Source of the DNA: Micromonospora purpureochromogenes
GTDB taxonomy: Bacteria > Actinomycetota > Actinomycetes > Mycobacteriales > Micromonosporaceae
NCBI RefSeq assembly: GCF_900091515.1
Contig: NZ_LT607410.1
Coordinates: 1,612,001-1,676,000, forward strand
Length of the DNA: 64,000 nucleotides
Direction of reading: 5' to 3'
Under the pieces are notes generated by a model. That model saw only the letters and a program-made list of their open reading frames with translations, did no database searches and was not told the DNA's origin. Made by a program: the position numbers and the translations under genes. Position 1 is the stretch's first letter; every line of letters begins with the position of its first letter. Positions 1 through 6,616 of the stretch are shown here, one piece after another.

Positions 1-639
1 CCGGAGTGGCTGGAGGCCGACTTCGCGGTGCTGCTGGAGCCGACGTACGGGATCGTCGAGGCCGGCTGCCAGGGCACCATGCGGGCGGTCGTCACCACGC
101 ACGGCGAGCGCGCCCACGCCGCCCGGTCCTGGCACGGGGTGAACGCCATCCACGGCGCGGGCGAGGTGCTGCGCCGGTTGGGGGCGTACGAGGCCCGACG
201 GGTCACCATCGACGGCTGCGACTACCGCGAGGGACTGAACGCGGTGCGGATCGCCGGCGGCGTGGCCGGCAACGTCGTCCCGGACCGCTGCGAGATCGAG
301 ATCAACTACCGGTACGCCCCGGACCGCGACCCGGCGGCCGCCGAGGCGCACCTGCGGGAGGTCTTCGCCGGCTTCGACCTGACGGTGACCGACGCGGCGG
401 CGGGCGCGGCGCCCGGCCTGGAGTCGCCCGCGGCGCAGGAGTTCCTCGCCGCCGTCGGCGCCGCGCCGATCGGCAAGCTGGGCTGGACGGACGTGGCCCG
501 GTTCGCGGCGATGGGCATCCCGGCGCTGAACTTCGGCCCCGGCGACCCCAATCTGGCCCATCACAAGGACGAGCACGTCGAGATCACCAAGATCCGCGAC
601 GGCGCCGCCACCCTGCACCGCTGGCTCGCCTCCGCCTGA
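1..639 (+). CDS. dapE: Succinyl-diaminopimelate desuccinylase, C-terminal part (5' end outside window)
   Basis: This is the 3' part of an M20-family metallopeptidase. It reads open from base 1 to a TGA at 637-639 (212 residues visible). The family removes succinate from N-succinyl-LL-2,6-diaminopimelate in the lysine and meso-DAP pathway in the cytoplasm, using two zinc ions. The visible part holds the lid/dimerisation domain (EINYRYAPDRDP near residue 100) and the C-terminal catalytic segment GWTDVARF...NFGPGDPNLAHHKDEHVEI, whose His residues include the last metal ligand. Two LOG-family genes follow on the same strand. The N-terminal metal ligands are outside the window, so another M20 aminoacylase cannot be fully excluded. 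The tail pattern (GPG-PxxAHxxDE) fits DapE best. Confidence 0.85.
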   Translation, partial: PEWLEADFAVLLEPTYGIVEAGCQGTMRAVVTTHGERAHAARSWHGVNAIHGAGEVLRRLGAYEARRVTIDGCDYREGLNAVRIAGGVAGNVVPDRCEIEINYRYAPDRDPAAAEAHLREVFAGFDLTVTDAAAGAAPGLESPAAQEFLAAVGAAPIGKLGWTDVARFAAMGIPALNFGPGDPNLAHHKDEHVEITKIRDGAATLHRWLASA

Positions 640-684
640 TCCCGGCCCGGCCCCCCGGACCCGGCCCCCGGCCCGCTCGCGTCG

Positions 685-742
685 GTGATCAAGAGGTTTG
701 CGTCCAAAGAGGCCCCTCAGGTGACCCAAACCTCTTGATCAC
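685..742. repeat. Long perfect palindrome after dapE (16-bp arms)
   Basis: Arms GTGATCAAGAGGTTTG (685-700) and CAAACCTCTTGATCAC (727-742) are perfect inverted repeats around a 26-base centre. The element lies between convergent genes (dapE and the small gene at 802-960), so it could act as a bidirectional terminator. No T-run follows. Its AT-rich TGATCAA outer end recurs in the palindrome at 2581-2641 and, as TGATCGA, at 31391-31467. Confidence 0.7.
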
Positions 743-801
743 CAGCGAGCGCCGGCGGGGCCGGCGGGGTTCGGGGCCGTGGGTGTGGAGTGCGGTGGGG
801 G

Positions 802-960
802 TCAGGCGGTGGTCAGGGCAGGGGAGTCGGTGGTCTCGGGGTCGGCGGTCGGTGCCGCCGGGGACTCCAGCTGTCGGGCACGGCGGCGCTCGGCCACCAC
901 GTCACGGATGCGCCGCTGCATCTGCCGGCGGATCCGGATCCGCTCGTTGTTGTTGATCAC
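802..960 (-). CDS. Small basic protein of unknown function (52 aa)
   Basis: The product starts (M)INNNERIRIRRQMQRRIRD and is Arg-rich in its first 30 residues, then Pro/Thr/Ala-rich. I do not recognise the family. The GTG start at 960 is chosen because a strong ribosome-binding site (GGGGGAGGAG) lies six bases before it and because the N-terminus looks natural there. The same frame stays open far upstream, antisense to the LOG genes, but that part is a GC-rich shadow. A TACTAT -10-like box (complement of 1010-1015) and a 13-base palindrome (994-1006) lie upstream. There is no signal peptide and no cysteine. A cytoplasmic, possibly nucleic-acid-binding role is only inference from the charge. 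Confidence 0.6.
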   Translation of the reverse strand: MINNNERIRIRRQMQRRIRDVVAERRRARQLESPAAPTADPETTDSPALTTA

Positions 961-993
961 GCTTGCTCCTCCCCCGAAGGCGCGCGACCGGGG

Positions 994-1015
994 CATACCC
1001 GGTATGTGAATAGTA
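994..1015 (-). promoter_or_regulatory. Putative promoter and palindromic operator for the 802-960 gene
   Basis: On the minus strand a TACTAT box (complement of 1010-1015) is followed after three bases by the perfect palindrome CATACC-C-GGTATG (994-1006). Its position near the expected transcription start fits an operator. The regulator is unknown. Confidence 0.4.
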
Positions 1016-1103
1016 AGACGTACGAGCGACAGAATTAGTTGCCCAAGATCACGAACTATTTCTCCGGCTCGCCGGGCGGCACCCCCGGCCGGTGCCGCTC
1101 CAC

Positions 1104-1109
1104 TACGGT
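1104..1109 (+). promoter_or_regulatory. -10 element of a leaderless promoter (TACGGT)
   Basis: TACGGT ends exactly seven bases before the ATG at 1117. There is no Shine-Dalgarno sequence. The same TANNNT-N7-start arrangement recurs at six other genes in the window. Confidence 0.55.
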
Positions 1110-1116
1110 TGCTCCC

Positions 1117-2016
1117 ATGAGCCAGAGCAACGGGCGGCAGCCGGGCCGCGATCCGGAGCGGCACCGGGGCGCGGTCACGCTGCGCCGCGGCGCGATCCCG
1201 ACCAGCACCGCCGACCAGCGGCTGCTCGACTCCCGGGGCCGGGGCGACTGGAAGACCAAGGACGCCTGGCGCGCGCTGCGGATCCTCTCCGAGTTCGTGG
1301 AGGGCTTCGACACCCTGGCCGACCTGCCGCCCGCCGTCAGCGTCTTCGGCTCCGCCCGCAGCAACCCGGACAGCCCCGAGTGCCGGCTGGCCGAGGAGCT
1401 GGGCGCCGCTTTGGCCCGGGCCGGCTACGCCGTGATCACCGGCGGCGGGCCGGGTGTGATGGAGGCGGCCAACCGGGGGGCCAGCGACGCCGGCGGGCTC
1501 TCCGTCGGGCTCGGCATCGAACTCCCCTTCGAGCAGGGGCTCAACGACTGGGTCGACCTGGCCATCGACTTCCGGTACTTCTTCGCCCGCAAGACCATGT
1601 TCGTCAAGTACGCCCAGGCGTTCGTGGTGCTGCCCGGCGGCTTCGGCACCATGGACGAGCTCTTCGAGGCGCTCACCCTGGTGCAGACCGGCAAGGTCAC
1701 CCGGTTCCCGGTGGTGCTGATGGGCACCGCGTACTGGCGGGGGCTGCTCGACTGGCTGCGGGACAGCATGGCCGCCGAGGGCAAGATCGGGCCGGTCGAC
1801 CTGGACCTGATCTGCCTCACCGACGACGTGGACGCCGCCGTCCGGCACATCGTCGAGGCCGAGGCCGCCCTCTCCGCCGAGCAGGAAGCCGTACGGGAGG
1901 AGGCCGTCGCCCGGGCCGCCGCCGACCAGCAGGCCGCCGCGGACAGCGCGGGCAACCGCGCACCGGGCGGCGGGCCGGCCGGTCCGACCGGGTCGGGCCC
2001 AGGCCGGCGGGGCTGA
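1117..2016 (+). CDS. LOG family protein (TIGR00730), first of two tandem paralogues
   Basis: A Rossmann-fold protein of 299 residues. The LOG/TIGR00730 family includes cytokinin-nucleoside 5'-monophosphate phosphoribohydrolases, which release the base from AMP-type nucleotides. Visible motifs are GGGPGVMEAANRG (about residues 108-120) and the signature PGGFGTMDE (about 172-180), which supplies catalytic and phosphate-binding residues. The last 60 residues are an Ala/Gly-rich tail of low complexity. The ATG at 1117 is chosen over upstream in-frame starts because a TACGGT box sits seven bases before it, suggesting a leaderless mRNA. A second, shorter LOG gene starts three bases after the stop, so the two are co-transcribed. 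The exact nucleotide substrate in bacteria is uncertain. Confidence 0.85.
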   Translation: MSQSNGRQPGRDPERHRGAVTLRRGAIPTSTADQRLLDSRGRGDWKTKDAWRALRILSEFVEGFDTLADLPPAVSVFGSARSNPDSPECRLAEELGAALARAGYAVITGGGPGVMEAANRGASDAGGLSVGLGIELPFEQGLNDWVDLAIDFRYFFARKTMFVKYAQAFVVLPGGFGTMDELFEALTLVQTGKVTRFPVVLMGTAYWRGLLDWLRDSMAAEGKIGPVDLDLICLTDDVDAAVRHIVEAEAALSAEQEAVREEAVARAAADQQAAADSAGNRAPGGGPAGPTGSGPGRRG

Positions 2017-2019
2017 GCC

Positions 2020-2565
2020 GTGGCGGCCATCTGCGTCTTCTGCGCCTCCTCCCGCACCCTCGACCGGCGCTGGCTGGAGTTGGCGGCCGAGACGGGCGCG
2101 GAGCTCGCCAGGCGCGGACACACCCTGGTCAGCGGCGGTGGCTGCGTCGGGATGATGGGCGCCCTGGCCGACGGCGCGCGGGCGGCCGGCGGGCGCACCC
2201 TCGGGGTGATCCCGCAGGCGCTGGTCGACCTGGAAGTCGCCGACCTGGCCTCCGACGAGCTGCTGGTCACCGACGGGATGGCCAGTCGCAAGACGCTGAT
2301 GGTCGACAAGTCGGACGCCTTCCTCACCCTGCCGGGCGGGCTGGGCACCCTGGACGAGCTCTTCGAGGTCTGGACCACCGCCACGCTGGCCCTGCACACC
2401 AAGCCGATGGTGCTGGTCGACATCGACGGCTTCTACCGCCCGCTGCTGGACTGGCTCGCCACCCTCGCCGACCAGACCTTCCTCAAACCCGCCGGCCTCG
2501 ACCTCCTCCGGGTCGCCGACACCGTCCCCGCCGCCCTCGACCTCCTCGAATCCCACCTCACCTGA
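2020..2565 (+). CDS. LOG family protein (TIGR00730), second paralogue
   Basis: A compact 181-residue LOG-fold protein starting at GTG 2020, three bases after the stop of the first LOG gene. It carries GGGCVGMMGALADG (phosphate-binding glycine loop, about residues 44-57) and PGGLGTLDELFE, matching the PGGxGTxxE signature. It is close to the usual size of stand-alone LOG enzymes, whereas its neighbour has N- and C-terminal extensions. No separate promoter is visible, and translation probably depends on the upstream gene. Predicted activity is phosphoribohydrolase on nucleoside 5'-monophosphates in the cytoplasm. Whether the two paralogues form heteromers is unknown. Confidence 0.87.
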   Translation: MAAICVFCASSRTLDRRWLELAAETGAELARRGHTLVSGGGCVGMMGALADGARAAGGRTLGVIPQALVDLEVADLASDELLVTDGMASRKTLMVDKSDAFLTLPGGLGTLDELFEVWTTATLALHTKPMVLVDIDGFYRPLLDWLATLADQTFLKPAGLDLLRVADTVPAALDLLESHLT

Positions 2566-2580
2566 CCCCGGGTCCGCCCC

Positions 2581-2641
2581 GTTGATCATGAAGTTGTTGT
2601 CGTCGATGCCGGCGTGTCGTGGCGACAACTTCATGATCGAC
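2581..2641. terminator. Palindrome after the LOG genes, likely terminator
   Basis: Arms at 2581-2599 (GTTGATCATGAAGTTGTTG) and 2623-2641 pair with two mismatches around a 23-base centre. It begins 16 bases after the second LOG stop codon and lies before adnA. It is the same class of TGATCA-ended element as 685-742. Confidence 0.55.
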
Positions 2642-2666
2642 AAATGTCCGGCGGGGTGGGGGCGGG

Positions 2667-5600
2667 GTGGGTGTCGGAGGGGCGTGGTGGGATGTGGGGG
2701 TGCAGGGGTACCGGCTGGTGCGTCGGCCTGCTGGACCGGGTCCGGGGGAGGGGCGGTCCGCCGCGACGGTTCGGGGGGACCGTCCAGCCGGCGGGGCGAT
2801 CCAGGGACCCGACCGGGCAGGCGCCGGCGTCGAGGGGGAGTCGCGGTCCGCGGGGTCGGCGGTCGATGGCGCGCATCCCGGTGCCCGGCTGACCGACCCG
2901 CTCCAGGCGGAGATCGTCGGCCACACCGACGGGCCGATGCTGATCATCGGCGGCCCGGGCACCGGTAAGACCAGCACCCTGGTCGAGGCGGTCGCCGCCC
3001 GGGTGGCCGAGGGGGTCGACCCCGAGCGGATCCTGGTGCTCACCTTCGCCCGGCGGCAGGCCACCGACCTGCGCCACCGGATCGAGGCGCGGATCGCCGG
3101 GGCCGGCGATCTCCCGGAGAACGGGCGGGCGGGGAGCAGCACCGCGGCCCGGCCCGCCCGAGTGGTCCGCGAGCCGCTGGTGCGCACCTTCCCCGCGTAC
3201 GCCTTCGGGCTGCTCCGCCGCGCCGCCGCCGAGCGGGGCGAGCCGTCACCCCGGCTGCTCACCGGTCCCGAGCAGGATCTGATCATCCGCGAGCTGCTCG
3301 ACGTGGTGGGCGAGGAGCCCGGCGACGACCCGATCGGCTGGCCGGAGGACCTGCGCCCCGCGCTGCGTACCCGGGCCTTCGCCGGCCAGCTGCGCGACCT
3401 GCTGATGCGGGCCGCCGAGCGCGGCGTCGGGCCGGTCGAGCTGGCCCGCCTCGGCGAGAAGCTCGGCCGCGCCGACTGGCCGGCCGCCGCCCGCTTCCTC
3501 CGCGAGTACGTCGCCGTGCTCGCCCTGCGCGACGTCGCCAACCGCGGCTCGATCGCGTACGACCCGGCGGAGCTGGTCCGCGCCGCCACCGGGATGCTGC
3601 TGGACGACCCCGAGCTGCTGGCGGCCGAGCGGCGCCGGCTGGCCCACGTCTACGTCGACGAACTGGCCGACACCGACCCCGCCCAGCAGGAGCTGCTCGC
3701 CGTCATCGCCGGCGGCGGCAAGCCCCTGGTCGCGTTCGCCGACCCGGACTCCTCCACGTACGCCTTCCGGGGCGCCGACCCGGCCGTGGTGCACACCTTC
3801 CCGCACCGGTTCCGGACGGCCTCCGGCGCGCCGGCCGCGCAGGTGGTGCTGACCACGTCGTACCGGGCCGGGGCGGGGCTGCTCGCCGCCACCGGGCGGC
3901 TGGCCCGGCGGCTGCGCGGCCCGGCCGCGCACCGGGCCCTGCACCCGCTGCCCGACGCGCCGCCCGGCACGGTGCAGGTGCGCACGTTCCGCTCCGGCAC
4001 CAGTGAGTCGGCCTGGCTCGCGCACGCGCTGCGGTCGGCGCACCTGCTCGACGGGGTGCCCTGGTCGCGGATGGCGGTGCTGGTCCGCTCGACCAACCTG
4101 CACCTGCCCTCGCTGCGCCGGGCCCTGCACACCGCCGGGGTGCCGACCGTGGTGCACGGCGAGGACCTGCCGCTGCACCTGCAACCCGCGGTGGCGCCGC
4201 TGCTGCTCCTGCTGCGCTGCGCGCTGGAGCCGGACCGGCTGGACGAGGAGACCGCCGTCGCCCTGCTCCACTCGCCGCTGGGCGGCGCCGACCCGCTCGC
4301 CGAGCGACGGCTGCGCCAGGGGCTGCGGGCGCTCGCGCTGGCGGCCGGGGACCGCCGCCCCTCCGGCGAGCTGATCGTCGAGGCGCTGCGCGACCCGGCC
4401 GAGCTGGCCGCCATCGACCGGCGCTGGGTCGAGCCGGCCCGGACGGTGGCCGAGTTGCTCGCCACCGCGCGGACGGCGGCGGCCACCCCCGGTGCCACCG
4501 CCGAGGACGTGCTCTGGGCGGTGTGGCGGGCCAGCGGCCTCGCCGAGCGCTGGGCCGGGGCGATCAACCGGGGCCGGGCCGCCACCGGCGAGCACGAGAC
4601 CGCCCAGCGCTGGCGGGCCGAGGCAGCCGACCGCGACCTCGACGCGGTGATGGTGCTCTTCGACGCCGCCGCCCGCTTCACCGACCGGCTGCCCGGCGCG
4701 CGTACCGAGGTCTTCCTCGACCACGTCCTCGGCCAGGACCTGCCGGCCGACACCCTGGCCGCCAGCGCCGACCGGGGCGAGGCGGTCCGGCTGCTCACCG
4801 CCCACGCGGCCAAGGGCCTCGAGTGGGACCTGGTCGCCGTCGCCGGGGTCCAGGAGGGGATCTGGCCCGACCTCCGGCTGCGCGGCAGCCTGCTCGGCTC
4901 CGAGCGACTGGTCGACGTGCTCGCCGGCCGGGCCGACGGCGCCGGCACCCGGGCCAGCCTGGTCGGCCAGACCTCCGCCCTGCTCGACGAGGAGCGTCGC
5001 CTCTTCCACGTCGCGGTGACCCGGGCCCGGCGCCGGCTGCTGGTCACCGCGGTCGCCTCGGCGGCGGTCGGCGGCGACGACCACGAGGAACAGCCGAGCC
5101 GCTTCCTGCACGAGCTGGGCACCACCGAGCCCCCCGCGACCGGGGCCGGCGGCCCCGCGCCGACCCACCCGGTGCCCGGACCGAAGCCGACCGGCCCGGC
5201 GCCCGGTTCGACGCCGACCGGCCCGGCCCTCGGCTTGACGCCGACCGACTTGACGCCGACCGGATCGAAGGCGACCGGCCGGACGGCGGATCGACCGGGC
5301 GACGGCGCGGCAGCGGCCGTCCCGGCGGCGGACCGGCCGGGCGACCGGGCCGCGGTGACGGGCCCCGTCGCCGACCGGCCGGGCGACGGCGCCGCGGCGA
5401 ACGCCCCGGACCGGCCCGGCGACCGTGCCGCGCGGACCGGCCGGGTCGCCCCCGACCGCCCGGGCGACGGCGCCGCCCTGACCGCCTCGGCGGCAACGGC
5501 CCGGCCCGGCGCCACCGTGTCGTCGGCCGTGGACGACGACGAGCCGCACCAACCCGGGGAGCTGCCGGTCGGGCGTCCGCCCCGGGCGCTCACCCTGTCC

Positions 5601-6581
5601 GCGCTGGTCGCGGAGCTGCGTACCGCGGTCACCGACCCGGCGGCGCCGCCCGCCCGGCGGCGCGCGGCGGCGGCCGAGCTGGCGCGCCTGGCCGCCGCCG
5701 GCATCCCCGGCGCCCACCCGGACGACTGGTGGGGCCTGCGCGGCCTCTCCGACGACCGGCCGCTGGTCGACGAGGGCGAGCCGGTCCGGGTCACCCCGTC
5801 GGCAATGGAGAGCGCGTTGCGGTGCAGCCTGCGCTGGCTGCTGGAACGGCACGGCGGCAGCGGCCCGGCCAGCGCCGCGCAGGGCGTCGGCAACCTGGTG
5901 CACGCCGCCGCGATGCTCGCCGAGGACGCCAGCGCCGACCGCACCGCCCTGCTGGAGTACGTTGCCGCCCGGTTCGACGCGATCGAGTTGGCCGCCCGGT
6001 GGATGGTCGGTCCGGAACGCTTTCGTGCCGAGGCCATGGTGGACAAGCTGCTGCGCTGGCTCGCCGGCAACCCGCGCCGGCTGCTCGCCATCGAGCACGA
6101 GTTCGCCGTCCGCCTCGACGACCCGACCCGCCCGGTCGAGCTGACCGGCCGGGTCGACCGGCTGGAGGTCGACGCCGACGGCCGGCTCGTGGTGATCGAT
6201 CTGAAGACCGGCAAGTCGACGGCGGTCACCGAGCGGGAGGTGGCCGAGCACCCGCAGCTCGGGGCGTACCAGGCAGCGGTGGAGGCGGGGGCGTTCGCCG
6301 AGTTCGGCGAGGAGTCCGGCGGTGCCGCGCTGGTGCAGCTCGGCACGGGGGCGAAGGATGCCAAGGAGCAGGCCCAGGCCGCCGCCGGGGAGGGTCCGGA
6401 GGCCGGCTGGGCCACCGCCCTGGTCCGGCGCACCGCCGATACGATGGCCGCCGCCACCTTCGCCGCGGTCGCCAACTCGAAGTGCCGGGTCTGCCCGGTG
6501 CGCACCAGCTGCCCGGTCTCGGGGCAGGGGCGTCAGGTCGTCGAGCCGCCAACGACCCGGACTCCGGAGGACCGCCCGTGA
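2667..6581 (+). CDS. adnA: AdnA-like helicase-nuclease subunit (UvrD fold plus PD-(D/E)XK domain)
   Basis: A large protein (up to 1304 residues) pairing with the next gene. AdnAB is the actinobacterial motor-nuclease that processes DNA double-strand ends. In order: an N-terminal YRLVRR motif conserved in such proteins, Walker A GGPGTGKTST (about residue 95), a degenerate motif II VYVDELADTDP in place of DEYQD, motif V TAHAAKGLEWD, motif VI LFHVAVTRARRR, a repeat-rich linker (about 5170-5500), then a RecB-like nuclease with VIDLKTGK and an Fe-S cysteine set (RCSLRW, then CRVCPVRTSC). The start is uncertain: in-frame GTGs at 2667, 2694, 2700 and 2718, with 2694 or 2700 just before YRLVRR most plausible. 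It ends in a 4-base overlap with a short ORF leading into adnB. Confidence 0.85.
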   Translation: MGVGGAWWDVGVQGYRLVRRPAGPGPGEGRSAATVRGDRPAGGAIQGPDRAGAGVEGESRSAGSAVDGAHPGARLTDPLQAEIVGHTDGPMLIIGGPGTGKTSTLVEAVAARVAEGVDPERILVLTFARRQATDLRHRIEARIAGAGDLPENGRAGSSTAARPARVVREPLVRTFPAYAFGLLRRAAAERGEPSPRLLTGPEQDLIIRELLDVVGEEPGDDPIGWPEDLRPALRTRAFAGQLRDLLMRAAERGVGPVELARLGEKLGRADWPAAARFLREYVAVLALRDVANRGSIAYDPAELVRAATGMLLDDPELLAAERRRLAHVYVDELADTDPAQQELLAVIAGGGKPLVAFADPDSSTYAFRGADPAVVHTFPHRFRTASGAPAAQVVLTTSYRAGAGLLAATGRLARRLRGPAAHRALHPLPDAPPGTVQVRTFRSGTSESAWLAHALRSAHLLDGVPWSRMAVLVRSTNLHLPSLRRALHTAGVPTVVHGEDLPLHLQPAVAPLLLLLRCALEPDRLDEETAVALLHSPLGGADPLAERRLRQGLRALALAAGDRRPSGELIVEALRDPAELAAIDRRWVEPARTVAELLATARTAAATPGATAEDVLWAVWRASGLAERWAGAINRGRAATGEHETAQRWRAEAADRDLDAVMVLFDAAARFTDRLPGARTEVFLDHVLGQDLPADTLAASADRGEAVRLLTAHAAKGLEWDLVAVAGVQEGIWPDLRLRGSLLGSERLVDVLAGRADGAGTRASLVGQTSALLDEERRLFHVAVTRARRRLLVTAVASAAVGGDDHEEQPSRFLHELGTTEPPATGAGGPAPTHPVPGPKPTGPAPGSTPTGPALGLTPTDLTPTGSKATGRTADRPGDGAAAAVPAADRPGDRAAVTGPVADRPGDGAAANAPDRPGDRAARTGRVAPDRPGDGAALTASAATARPGATVSSAVDDDEPHQPGELPVGRPPRALTLSALVAELRTAVTDPAAPPARRRAAAAELARLAAAGIPGAHPDDWWGLRGLSDDRPLVDEGEPVRVTPSAMESALRCSLRWLLERHGGSGPASAAQGVGNLVHAAAMLAEDASADRTALLEYVAARFDAIELAARWMVGPERFRAEAMVDKLLRWLAGNPRRLLAIEHEFAVRLDDPTRPVELTGRVDRLEVDADGRLVVIDLKTGKSTAVTEREVAEHPQLGAYQAAVEAGAFAEFGEESGGAALVQLGTGAKDAKEQAQAAAGEGPEAGWATALVRRTADTMAAATFAAVANSKCRVCPVRTSCPVSGQGRQVVEPPTTRTPEDRP
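5170..5500 (+). repeat. Repetitive linker inside adnA
   Basis: Between helicase motif VI and the nuclease domain the protein repeats a DRPGD(G/R)AA unit five times with a period of 13-15 residues, preceded by T/P/G repeats such as TPTGPAPG. At DNA level the copies are diverged, so the array is old or has been edited. It looks like a disordered inter-domain tether. Confidence 0.75.
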
Positions 6582-6616
6582 GCCTGCGAGCCCCGCGAAC
6601 CAGGGCGGAACCGTGA
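6578..6616 (+). CDS. Short relay ORF between adnA and adnB (MSLRAPRTRAEP)
   Basis: A 12-codon ORF. Its GTG (6578-6580) overlaps the adnA TGA (6579-6581), and its own TGA (6614-6616) overlaps the adnB GTG (6613-6615). The peptide resembles the C-terminal half of the 20-residue peptides encoded three times at 17719-17899 (LRAP...RT/RAE). It includes the GGCGGA ribosome-binding site of adnB. It probably serves translational coupling; the peptide itself may have no function. Confidence 0.45.
   Translation: MSLRAPRTRAEP

Noticed and set aside
4523..6616. A 697-codon plus-strand reading within adnA
   Set aside because: Shifted frame of adnA, Arg/Gly/Pro-rich. Only its last 12 codons correspond to the relay ORF.
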